Assembly: GCF_023100845.1 (NCBI RefSeq) | Contig: NZ_CP095864.1 | Location: 434,001 to 498,000, forward strand | DNA length: 64,000 nt | Source of the DNA: Gordonia sp. PP30 | GTDB taxonomy: Bacteria; Actinomycetota; Actinomycetes; Mycobacteriales; Mycobacteriaceae | Direction of reading: 5' to 3' | The notes under the pieces: model-generated | What the model saw: the letters and a program-made list of their open reading frames with translations, nothing else | Told to the model about the DNA's origin: nothing | Databases searched by the model: none | Shown: positions 51,543 through 57,919 of the stretch, one piece after another | Layout: each line of letters starts with the position of its first letter | How positions within the stretch are numbered: position 1 is the first letter of the stretch | Position numbers and translations under genes: made by a program

Positions 51543-52130
51543 CCGGTCCGGTTCCCGGAGCCGGGTGAGGCCGGCCTGCACGTGTGGATCCGTCGCCAGC
51601 AGGTGGCGCATGCTCCACTCCAGGTCGGCGACGGCGCTCCCGGCGGTCTGATGTCCGATCAGCAGCAGCATGGCGGTGCGGGCGAGATGGCGGGCATGCT
51701 CGCGCTCGACTCCGAGATCGAGGGTGTACCGGACGATGGCCTGGGTGCGCACGGCGTCGACGTCGTCGACCGCCTGGCGCACGGCCGGGTCGCCGGCGGC
51801 CCAGGTCCGGATCGCGGCCTCCGCGGCGTGCGGGAGGTCGAGGGCGACATCGACCAGTGCGTCGCTCCGGACGAGCGGGTCCACGTCGGTGTCGAGCCAG
51901 GCGACGAGGCGATCGGTCGACTCGCTGCGCCAGTATTCGATCAGTGCCGTGCCGAACTCCCGCCAGTTGCGGAAGGAGTGGTAGAACGCACCGGTGGTCA
52001 GCCCGGTCTCGGCGCAGACCGTCGCCTGTTTGAAGTCCGCATAGCCCTCGCGGGCCAGGATCGTCATCCCGGCTTCGAGGAACCGCTCGCGCAGCGGGGA
52101 CGCTGCGGAGCTCGTTGACTGGGTGGTCAT
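51531..52130 (-). CDS. TetR-family regulator divergent from an MpaB-family gene
   Basis: A 199-residue TetR repressor; ATG 52130 is preferred since the longer frame to 52175 would run into the palindrome. The DNA-binding domain (about 10-60) reads RERFLEAGMTILAREGYADF, then TGLTTGAFYHSFRNWREFG. It is divergent from the oxygenase-like gene at 52222, and a perfect 18-bp palindrome lies between them. It therefore most likely represses that gene and itself. The ligand is unknown. Confidence 0.9.
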   Translation of the reverse strand: MTTQSTSSAASPLRERFLEAGMTILAREGYADFKQATVCAETGLTTGAFYHSFRNWREFGTALIEYWRSESTDRLVAWLDTDVDPLVRSDALVDVALDLPHAAEAAIRTWAAGDPAVRQAVDDVDAVRTQAIVRYTLDLGVEREHARHLARTAMLLLIGHQTAGSAVADLEWSMRHLLATDPHVQAGLTRLREPDRSDR

Positions 52131-52171
52131 GACTGACGATTCTCTCATGGGCGTGACCCCTTGCCCGGAGG

Positions 52172-52189
52172 GCATAAGTTAACTTATGC
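52172..52189. promoter_or_regulatory. 18-bp perfect TetR operator
   Basis: GCATAAGTTAACTTATGC is an exact palindrome lying 42 bases upstream of the TetR start codon and 32 bases upstream of the divergent MpaB-family gene. Its A/T content stands out from the surrounding GC-rich DNA. Confidence 0.85.
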
Positions 52190-52221
52190 TCAGGCGGACG
52201 ACGATGAAAGGCGGCCAATCG

Positions 52222-53082
52222 ATGTTTCGCTGGGACCGGAATCGCGGCCTCGACCCGCGCACCGACTTCGAGGAGATCTATCGCAACCTCTCGATGTACG
52301 ACTTCCCCTGGGATTTCAATCAGGCACTCAGCTTCGCGCTGTTCCGCACCTATGCGGTGCCCAGTGTCGGTGCCCTCCTGGCGGAGTCACGGGGTTTCGA
52401 CGACACGCAGAAGCGGTACGACGACACCGCACTGCTCCTGGAGTGCCCGTTAGTGCGCGGCTTCGATTCGGCCGAGGGGAAGACGGCGCTGCGCCGGGTC
52501 AACCAGATGCACCGCTCGTACGACATCTCCAACGAGGACATGCTCTACGTGCTTGCGACCTTCGTCGTGGTGCCCAAGCGCTGGATCGACGACTACGGGT
52601 GGCGCAAACTGACGTACGACGAGGTGACCGCGTGCGTGCACTATTTCCGTAAGCTCGGGCGGCACATGAACATCAAGGACATGCCGGAGACCTACGACGA
52701 ATTCGCCGACCTGCTGGATTCCTACGAGGCCGAGCACTTCGCCTACGACCCCGGCGGCCGTCGGGTGGCCGACCTGACGCTGAACCTGCTAGCGACCTTC
52801 TATCCCCGGCCTGCGCGGCCCTTGGTCAGGCTGTTCTCCCGCGCTTTGATGGACGCGCCGCTCTTGCAAGCCTTCGAGTACGACGAGCCGTCCGCCGTCG
52901 TGCGAGCCGCGTCACGCGGGGCGATGCGGGCCCGTGCTGCGGTGGTGCGCATGCTGCCGCCGCGATTGCGCGCCAAGGACTTTCAGCACAGCCGCCGGAT
53001 GAAGAGTTACTCCCCGGATACCGTGGTGGTCGCCGAACTGGGCACCTTCCCCACGGGCTGCCCGGTCCCGCACTCCGCGTAG
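52222..53082 (+). CDS. MpaB/Lcp-family (DUF2236) putative haem oxygenase, short form
   Basis: A 286-residue protein of the MpaB/rubber-oxygenase catalytic-domain family (PF09995). The start is placed at ATG 52222 because AAAGGCGG precedes it at good spacing; ATG 52204 and 52186 are in frame, but the latter lies in the operator. Family wording: MYDFPWDFNQALSFALFRTY, ESRGFDDTQKRYDDTALLL, RVNQMHRSYDISNEDMLYVL (candidate haem His) and GWRKLTYDE. Related proteins bind haem b and cleave polyisoprene or polyketide side chains, but most DUF2236 members have unknown substrates. Likely repressed by the divergent TetR. Confidence 0.8.
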   Translation: MFRWDRNRGLDPRTDFEEIYRNLSMYDFPWDFNQALSFALFRTYAVPSVGALLAESRGFDDTQKRYDDTALLLECPLVRGFDSAEGKTALRRVNQMHRSYDISNEDMLYVLATFVVVPKRWIDDYGWRKLTYDEVTACVHYFRKLGRHMNIKDMPETYDEFADLLDSYEAEHFAYDPGGRRVADLTLNLLATFYPRPARPLVRLFSRALMDAPLLQAFEYDEPSAVVRAASRGAMRARAAVVRMLPPRLRAKDFQHSRRMKSYSPDTVVVAELGTFPTGCPVPHSA

Positions 53083-53217
53083 CGCCCCGTTCCGCGGCAC
53101 TCGGCAACGGATCCGCGACGTCAGATCGCATCCGCTGCGTCGGCGGCCGTCGCATGTGCCGCGGATCCGACGGGGTTAGGCTCGCGGGCGGAGCGGGCCG
53201 GCGAGCGAAAGGGACGC

Positions 53218-54042
53218 GTGATGGGTGAGGTGCTGATCGGGGCCGAGGAACTGGTCGAAGCGATGCTTTCCGACCGGCCACCGGTGGTGCTGGACGTGCG
53301 GTGGCAGCTCGGCGACGACCGCGGCTACGACCACTACCGCGACGGCCACGTGCCCGGCGCGATCTACGTCGACCTGAACACCGAACTCGCCGCGCCGCCG
53401 AGCGCCGCCCGCGGCAGGCATCCGCTGCCCGAGCTCGCCGACCTGGAGGCCGCCGCGCGGCGCTGGGGCATCGACGACGGCGTACCGGTGGTGGTCTACG
53501 ACGACTGCGGCGGTATGTCCGCGGCGCGCGCCTGGTGGTTACTGCGCTGGGGCGGGATCGACGACGTCCGGATCCTCGACGGGGCTCTCAGGGCTTGGCG
53601 CGCCGCCGGCATCCGGCTCTCTTCCGGCGACACCGTGCCGCGCACCGGGTCGGTGACCCTCACCGGTGGCGGCATGCCGACCGTCGGGATCGACGACGTC
53701 GCCGCGACCGGCGCGCTGCTGCTCGACGCCCGCGCCGGGGAGCGATACCGCGGCGAGGTGGAGCCGGTCGATCCGCGGCCGGGACACATCCCCGGCGCGG
53801 TGAGCGCACCGACCGGGGAGAGTCTGGCCGACGACGGTACGTTCCGGACGGCGGAGGCGTTGCGCGAACGGTTCGCCTCGCTCGGGGCCGACGGCCGCGA
53901 CGTGGTCGTGTACTGCGGGTCGGGGGTCACCGCCGCGCATCAGATCGCGGCGCTGGAGATCGCCGGGTACGGGGCCGCGCTGTACCCGGGGTCGTACTCG
54001 CAGTGGTCGAACGATGGGAGCCGGCCGGTCGAGGCCGGGTGA
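53218..54042 (+). CDS. Thiosulfate/3-mercaptopyruvate sulfurtransferase (two rhodanese domains)
   Basis: A 274-residue tandem rhodanese. The N-terminal domain (about 1-125) is inactive-type, with VVVYDDCGGMSAARAWWLL. The C-terminal domain (about 155-270) has the catalytic Cys in VVVYCGSGVTAAH (about 235). The linker carries RYRGEVEPVDPRPGHIPGA, matching the CH2/CDC25-like signatures of sulfurtransferases. It transfers sulfur from thiosulfate or 3-mercaptopyruvate to cyanide or thiols. Start GTG 53218 or ATG 53221, both close to GAAAGGGA. The upstream gap (53083-53217) shows no gene. Confidence 0.92.
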   Translation: MMGEVLIGAEELVEAMLSDRPPVVLDVRWQLGDDRGYDHYRDGHVPGAIYVDLNTELAAPPSAARGRHPLPELADLEAAARRWGIDDGVPVVVYDDCGGMSAARAWWLLRWGGIDDVRILDGALRAWRAAGIRLSSGDTVPRTGSVTLTGGGMPTVGIDDVAATGALLLDARAGERYRGEVEPVDPRPGHIPGAVSAPTGESLADDGTFRTAEALRERFASLGADGRDVVVYCGSGVTAAHQIAALEIAGYGAALYPGSYSQWSNDGSRPVEAG

Positions 54043-54186
54043 GTCGTTCAGAGCCGGTGGTCTCGACGCAGGGGTCGGTCGAGCGGGGTCGAGACGGTCA
54101 TGGGGTGGCTTCGATTTCGCGCGATGTCGCGCAAGGTGCCGCTCCACCCGACAGTCGTGGGCTTCGACCGTCCGGTGAACGACGAA

Positions 54187-54222
54187 ACCCGCCCGGGGAG
54201 TCGGGGACTCCGTAGGGCGGGT
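54187..54222. terminator. Bidirectional terminator between rhodanese and His-rich genes
   Basis: Outer arms ACCCGCCC (54187-54194) / GGGCGGGT (54215-54222) enclose inner arms GGAGTC (54197-54202) / GACTCC (54206-54211). A composite hairpin lies between two convergent genes. The 54043-54180 stretch before it holds no gene but carries GGTCTCGACGC / GGTCGAGACGG dyads. Confidence 0.75.
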
Positions 54223-54240
54223 CGTCTCGACCGATGAGGG

Positions 54241-54531
54241 TCAGTGGTCGTCGTAGTGACCGTCGTGAGCGGCGTGGCGGTGGCCGTCGTGGACGTAGTC
54301 GACGTGATCGCCGTGCGGAACGGCGACGTGGCCGCAGCCCTCGCCGTGCTCGTGGTCGTGGCCGTCATGAACGACGTGCTCGGCGGCCTCGCACTCGTCG
54401 ACGTGCCCGTCGTGCTCGCGGTGCAGGTGGCCGTCGTGCACGTAGTCGGTGTGATCGCCGTGCGGGACGGCGACGTGGCCGCAGCCGTCTCCGTGCGTGT
54501 GGGCGTGGCCGTCGTGGGTGGCGTGGGTCAT
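54241..54531 (-). CDS. Small His-rich putative zinc-binding protein with internal duplication
   Basis: A 96-residue protein with 27 His and 3 Cys, strongly acidic and no membrane helix. Residues 13-37 and 62-86 are an obvious duplication (GCGHVAVPHGDH-x-DYVHDGH in both). Such compositions bind zinc, nickel or cobalt and serve as metal stores or chaperones. ATG 54531 has GGAGGT upstream. The gene directly downstream in operon sense order is none, but the gene upstream on the same strand encodes the zinc-independent ribosomal protein L36, pointing to zinc homeostasis. An imperfect A/T-rich dyad at 54568-54591 may control it. The exact metal is unknown. Confidence 0.85.
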   Translation of the reverse strand: MTHATHDGHAHTHGDGCGHVAVPHGDHTDYVHDGHLHREHDGHVDECEAAEHVVHDGHDHEHGEGCGHVAVPHGDHVDYVHDGHRHAAHDGHYDDH

Positions 54532-54567
54532 GACTGATACCTCCGGGGGCGAGAGTTCTGGTGTCGC

Positions 54568-54591
54568 ATTAATGTATGCGCATTTATGAAT
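54568..54591. promoter_or_regulatory. Imperfect A/T-rich dyad upstream of the His-rich gene
   Basis: ATTAATGTATGC and GCATTTATGAAT are reverse complements at 9 of 12 positions. It lies 37 bases upstream of the His-rich gene start in otherwise GC-rich DNA. A metal-responsive repressor (Zur-type) site is possible but the match to any consensus is not established. Confidence 0.35.
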
Positions 54592-54635
54592 GTATTGCGC
54601 CGAACCGGATCCGTCAACCCCGCGTGCGGCCGCGA

Positions 54636-54758
54636 TCAGCCCTGGCGCGCCTTGAAGCGCGGGTTCTGCTTGTTGATGACGAAGATCCGGCCGCGCCGCC
54701 GGACGATCTGCGAGCCGGGCTGGTTCTTCATGGACTTGAGGGAGTTGCGGACCTTCAC
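54636..54758 (-). CDS. rpmJ: Ribosomal protein L36, zinc-independent type
   Basis: A 40-residue protein starting at GTG 54758 behind [25 protein letters not shown], then [20 protein letters not shown] and G. This is the type-B (YkgO-like) L36, which has the KVR-N/A-SLKS start and NPRFKARQG end but lacks the three Cys and one His that bind zinc in ordinary L36. Such paralogues replace the zinc-containing protein in ribosomes when zinc is scarce and are usually under Zur control. The short length explains why it is easily missed. A 21-bp near-perfect dyad overlaps its leader. Confidence 0.93.
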   Translation of the reverse strand: MKVRNSLKSMKNQPGSQIVRRRGRIFVINKQNPRFKARQG

Positions 54759-54768
54759 GAGTTCTCCT

Positions 54769-54789
54769 TATTGGAAACAGTTACCAATA
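54769..54789. promoter_or_regulatory. Near-perfect palindrome in the rpmJ leader, candidate Zur site
   Basis: TATTGGAAAC-A-GTTACCAATA has 10-base arms that are reverse complements at 9 positions. It adjoins the ribosome-binding site of the Zn-independent L36 gene, 11 bases upstream of its start. Its position and symmetry suit the zinc repressor Zur; the match to a known actinobacterial Zur box is only approximate. Confidence 0.5.
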
Positions 54790-54919
54790 AAGAGTAGGTC
54801 GGCGGTTGCGTCGACGGCAAGTCGGCCCTCGACCGTCGTGAAGGAGGCGACGGGCCCGAAGGCGATAGGGTTCGCCGCCGGAGCCGCGTCGTAGGCGCGG
54901 CCCGCAGGCAGGCGGGCGA

Positions 54920-55843
54920 TCAGGAGTTGTCGAGCGAGCGAAGCAGTTCGCGGGTGCGGGCCCGGACGTCGCCGTCGCGGTGGAACTGGATGCCGACGAA
55001 CTCGTCGACCCCGGCGGCGCGGATCTGATCGATACGCGCGGTGACCGTCGCCTCGTCGCCGATGATCGCCGCGTCCGAGGAATGCTCGTAGCCCTCGCGG
55101 TCGAGCATCGCGCGGTAGGAGGGGAGCGAGTTGTAGAGGGCGAACTGCTCGGCCGCGTAGCCCTTGGCGGTGTCGGCGTCGTCGGTGACGGCGATCGGCA
55201 GCATGGCCACGGTCCGGACCTCGTCGGTGCGGCGCCCGGCCTGCTCGGCGGCGGCGTGCAGCGACGGGACGATGTGGTCGCGCAGGGTCGCCGGACCGGT
55301 CATCCAGGTGATGGTGCCGCGGGTGCGACGGCCCGCGACTTCGAGCATCTTGGGGCCCAGTGCGGCGAGATAGACGTCCGGCGCGGGTGCGTCGACCAGG
55401 CTCAGGGCGCCTCGGGTGGTCACGAGTTCGCCTGCGGCGCCGGCCTTCTCGCCGTTCAGCAGCGGTAGCAGGCCGTCCAGGATCTCGTTGGTCCGCTTCA
55501 CCGGCCGTGAGTACGGGATTCCCCACATGCCCTCGGTGACCACCTTGTGCGAGAGGCCGAGGCCCAAGCTCAGCCGGCCGCCGATGATGGTGTTGGTGGT
55601 GAGCACTCGCTGCGCGAGATTCATCGGGTGCTGGTTCTGCATCGGCAGCACGGCGGTGCCGAACTCGATCTCCGGCACCTCGTGACCGGCCACCGCGATC
55701 ACGGTCAGCAGGTCGGGCTCGTTCGGCATCTGCGTGGACCACACGCGCCGGAAGCCCTCGTTGTGCAGTGCGCGCAACGTCTCGATCGCGCGGTCGATCG
55801 CGACGTGCTTGGCGTTGATATTCCAGACGATGCTGATCTGCAT
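54920..55843 (-). CDS. LLM-class (F420-type) oxidoreductase
   Basis: A 307-residue luciferase-like TIM-barrel protein. It begins MQISIVWNINAKHVAIDRAI and shows VWSTQMPNEPDLLTV, EFGTAVLPMQNQHPMNLAQ, GRLSLGLGLSHK (about 91-102), the C-terminal barrel wording YLAALGPKMLEVAGRR (about 153-168) and GTITWMTGP. These match F420-dependent LLM oxidoreductases of mycobacteria and relatives, which use F420H2 or FMNH2 to reduce or oxidise small organic molecules. F420 versus FMN use and the substrate cannot be decided. ATG 55843 has GGAGG upstream. It is divergent from the second MpaB-family gene. Confidence 0.88.
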   Translation of the reverse strand: MQISIVWNINAKHVAIDRAIETLRALHNEGFRRVWSTQMPNEPDLLTVIAVAGHEVPEIEFGTAVLPMQNQHPMNLAQRVLTTNTIIGGRLSLGLGLSHKVVTEGMWGIPYSRPVKRTNEILDGLLPLLNGEKAGAAGELVTTRGALSLVDAPAPDVYLAALGPKMLEVAGRRTRGTITWMTGPATLRDHIVPSLHAAAEQAGRRTDEVRTVAMLPIAVTDDADTAKGYAAEQFALYNSLPSYRAMLDREGYEHSSDAAIIGDEATVTARIDQIRAAGVDEFVGIQFHRDGDVRARTRELLRSLDNS

Positions 55844-55935
55844 GGGGGGCTCCTCCGAACGCGCTCTCGAGGCCCGACCCTACTCGGGACACCGCCGACC
55901 TCGGGGTGCGCCGCCGTGAGATGGGACATAATCGT

Positions 55936-55947
55936 TGAAACGTTTCA
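55936..55947. promoter_or_regulatory. 12-bp palindrome upstream of the second MpaB-family gene
   Basis: TGAAACGTTTCA is an exact palindrome 32 bases upstream of the ATG at 55979, within an A/T-rich island (ATAATCGTTGAAACGTTTCA). It could be an operator or overlap the promoter. No regulator gene is adjacent. Confidence 0.45.
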
Positions 55948-55978
55948 TTCCCGCGGCGGCGGAGATCAGGGGTGTGTC

Positions 55979-57193
55979 ATGGAGCTCGTCGTCGGTCCGG
56001 CCCATCAGCGGTGGCACGACAGGGTGCGGCGGCTCACCGGAATCGGCCTGCTGCCACCGCCGGAGGTCGCCGCGCGGTATCTGGCCGGGCACACCGCGGG
56101 CGATCCGGTGGCCGAGCGATTCGTCGCCGAGACCTATCTCGGTGAGTTGGGGGCCGACCGATCGCGGGAACTGCTCGACGAGGCGCTGCGCGTCGGCATC
56201 GATGCCGTGCCGGATGCCCCGGAATCGATGCGCGCGCTGTTCGCCGAGTTCGAGACCATCCCCGACTGGGTGGACCCCGAGTTGATCGAGCAGGGGGCGG
56301 CGGTCTGGCGCCGGTGGGGCTACAGCCTCGGCGCCGTCGGCAACGCGGGCACCATGGACACCTACACCGAGGGTTCCCTCGCGGTGCCGCTGTCGCTGTC
56401 CGGCGGCTACGCCGGGGCCAGCGCGCTGCACCGCTATCTGGAGACGAGCCGCTGGTGGCTGGAGGTGTGCCGGCCTGGTGCGGTGCTGACACCCGGGTCA
56501 CGGGCCCGCGAGGTCTCGCTCAAGGTCCGCGTGATGCACGTGTCGGTGCGGGCGCGCGTCGCCGAGCATCCCGAGTGGGATGCGGCCGCGCACGGTCTGC
56601 CGATCAGCCAGAGCGAGATGATGCTGACCCTGCTCGGCGGCAGCGTCGGTCCGGCGCTGGGGCTGTACGCGCTGGGCTTCCTGACGAGTCCCGCGGAGAT
56701 CCGGGCCGTGCTCCACTTCAACAGGTATCTCGGTCATCTGGTCGGTTGCCGCGTCGACGAGATGTATCCGGAGACCGTCGGCGACGGCCTGCGGCTCCTC
56801 TACTACTTCGACGCGACCCGCAAGTACGACTCCGGCCCGCTCGGCCCGGAGCTGGTCGAGGGCTTCGTGCCGTCGTTCGAGCCGGGTCCGCAGGTGCGCG
56901 GGCTCGCCCGGCTGCGCGCCCGGTATCACCTGCACTTGCAGGCCGGCTACACGCGGCTGTTCATGCTGCCGTGGAACCGGCGTAAGTACCGGCTGCCGAG
57001 CGGTCTCCCCGGTCTGGCACTGCTGCTCGGCCGGGCCCCGCTGATCGCCGCGGTCGAACTCGCGCGGCGCGTCTCGCCGGGTGTCGACCGGTGGTGGCAG
57101 ACCGCTTCGGTCCGCCGCTGGCGGCGGTGGCACGCCTGGCATCTCGGCCAGCGCGAGGAGCGGTTCGACGCCGGTAAGAAGCTGCGCCGCTAG
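55979..57193 (+). CDS. MpaB/Lcp-family (DUF2236) putative haem oxygenase, long form
   Basis: A 404-residue member of the family that includes latex-clearing protein Lcp and MpaB. The start is ATG 55979; the longer upstream open frame crosses the divergent LLM promoter and is discarded. Wording close to the family: WRRWGYSLGAVGNAGTMDTY, SLSGGYAGASALHRYLETSR, SLKVRVMHVSVRARV (the region of the haem-ligand His), GLPISQSEMMLTLLGGS and HFNRYLGHLVGCRVDEMYPE. No Tat signal is visible, so unlike Lcp it is probably cytoplasmic. Lcp cleaves polyisoprene, but substrates of this branch are unknown. A palindrome lies just upstream. Confidence 0.82.
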   Translation: MELVVGPAHQRWHDRVRRLTGIGLLPPPEVAARYLAGHTAGDPVAERFVAETYLGELGADRSRELLDEALRVGIDAVPDAPESMRALFAEFETIPDWVDPELIEQGAAVWRRWGYSLGAVGNAGTMDTYTEGSLAVPLSLSGGYAGASALHRYLETSRWWLEVCRPGAVLTPGSRAREVSLKVRVMHVSVRARVAEHPEWDAAAHGLPISQSEMMLTLLGGSVGPALGLYALGFLTSPAEIRAVLHFNRYLGHLVGCRVDEMYPETVGDGLRLLYYFDATRKYDSGPLGPELVEGFVPSFEPGPQVRGLARLRARYHLHLQAGYTRLFMLPWNRRKYRLPSGLPGLALLLGRAPLIAAVELARRVSPGVDRWWQTASVRRWRRWHAWHLGQREERFDAGKKLRR

Positions 57194-57243
57194 GGGGATC
57201 GACCGCTCGGGATGGGGGTCGGCGGCGTTGCCGAGCCGCCAGA

Positions 57244-57309
57244 GGGTGGCTTCGACTCATCGTCTCGCCCTGGCGGGCTCGTCGATGGCTCAGCCGGCGG
57301 TGGGTGGTC
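57244..57309 (+). repeat. 66-bp exact direct repeat, copy 1
   Basis: The 66 bases here are identical to 57648-57713 (offset 404). The copy begins GGGTGGCTTCGACTCATCG and ends in the GGCGGTGGGTGGTC motif that opens each G/T-rich block. Confidence 0.9.
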
Positions 57310-57647
57310 GGCTGGTGGCTGGGCGGTCGGCTGGTGGCTCGGTCGGCGGTGGGCGGTCCGCCGGTGACTTGGCCGGCGTTGGGCGGTCGGCCGGTGGCTC
57401 AGCCGGCCGGTGGGTGGTCTGCTGGTGGCTCGGTCGGCGGTGGGTGGTCCGTCGGTGATTCAGCTGTCGGCGGGTGGAGTGCGGATCGTGGCTTCCCGCT
57501 GCCGGCCGGTGGGCGTGGCAGCGTCCGCGTGCAGAGGCAGCGCTCGCGAACGCTGCTTCTGTGTCGGCTCGCTGCTACGGGGTCGTAGAAGCGGGGAGAG
57601 CCCGATTCGGTGATCGACTTCCTCGTGGCGGCCGGGACCCGAGAGAC

Positions 57648-57713
57648 GGGTGGCTTCGACTCATCGTCTCGCCCTGGCGGGCTCGTCGATGGCTCAGCCG
57701 GCGGTGGGTGGTC
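57648..57713 (+). repeat. 66-bp exact direct repeat, copy 2
   Basis: Identical to 57244-57309. Perfect identity over 66 bases suggests recent duplication or gene-conversion-like exchange between the two blocks. Confidence 0.9.
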
Positions 57714-57919
57714 CGCCGGTGACTTAGTCGGCGGTGCGCGGTCCGCGGGTGGCTCAGCCGGCGGTGGGTGGTCTGCGGGTGTGGGCGGTCGGCCGGTGGG
57801 TGGTCTGTGGGTGTGGGCGGTCGGCCGGTGGCTCAGCTGGGCGGTGGGTGGTCTGCTGGTGGGTCGGCCGGCGTTGGGCGGTCCGCCGGTGATTCAGTCG
57901 GCGGTGGGCGGCGGCCGGG

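Larger units (their letters stand above)
57194..57919. repeat. G/T-rich degenerate repeat region without a gene
   Basis: About 725 bases made largely of variants of a roughly 21-base unit resembling CTCAGCCGGCGGTGGGTGGT, with extreme G-over-C bias on the plus strand. Two blocks (about 57244-57470 and 57648-57919) are separated by ordinary sequence (57471-57640) containing a hairpin (57533-57542 / 57551-57560). No frame has coding character. The glgX stop marks the right edge. Confidence 0.7.

Noticed and set aside
57194..57919. PE_PGRS-like or Gly-rich coding gene in the repeat region
   Set aside because: No frame has a start with ribosome-binding site and a consistent repeat peptide; stops interrupt each frame in the repeat blocks.
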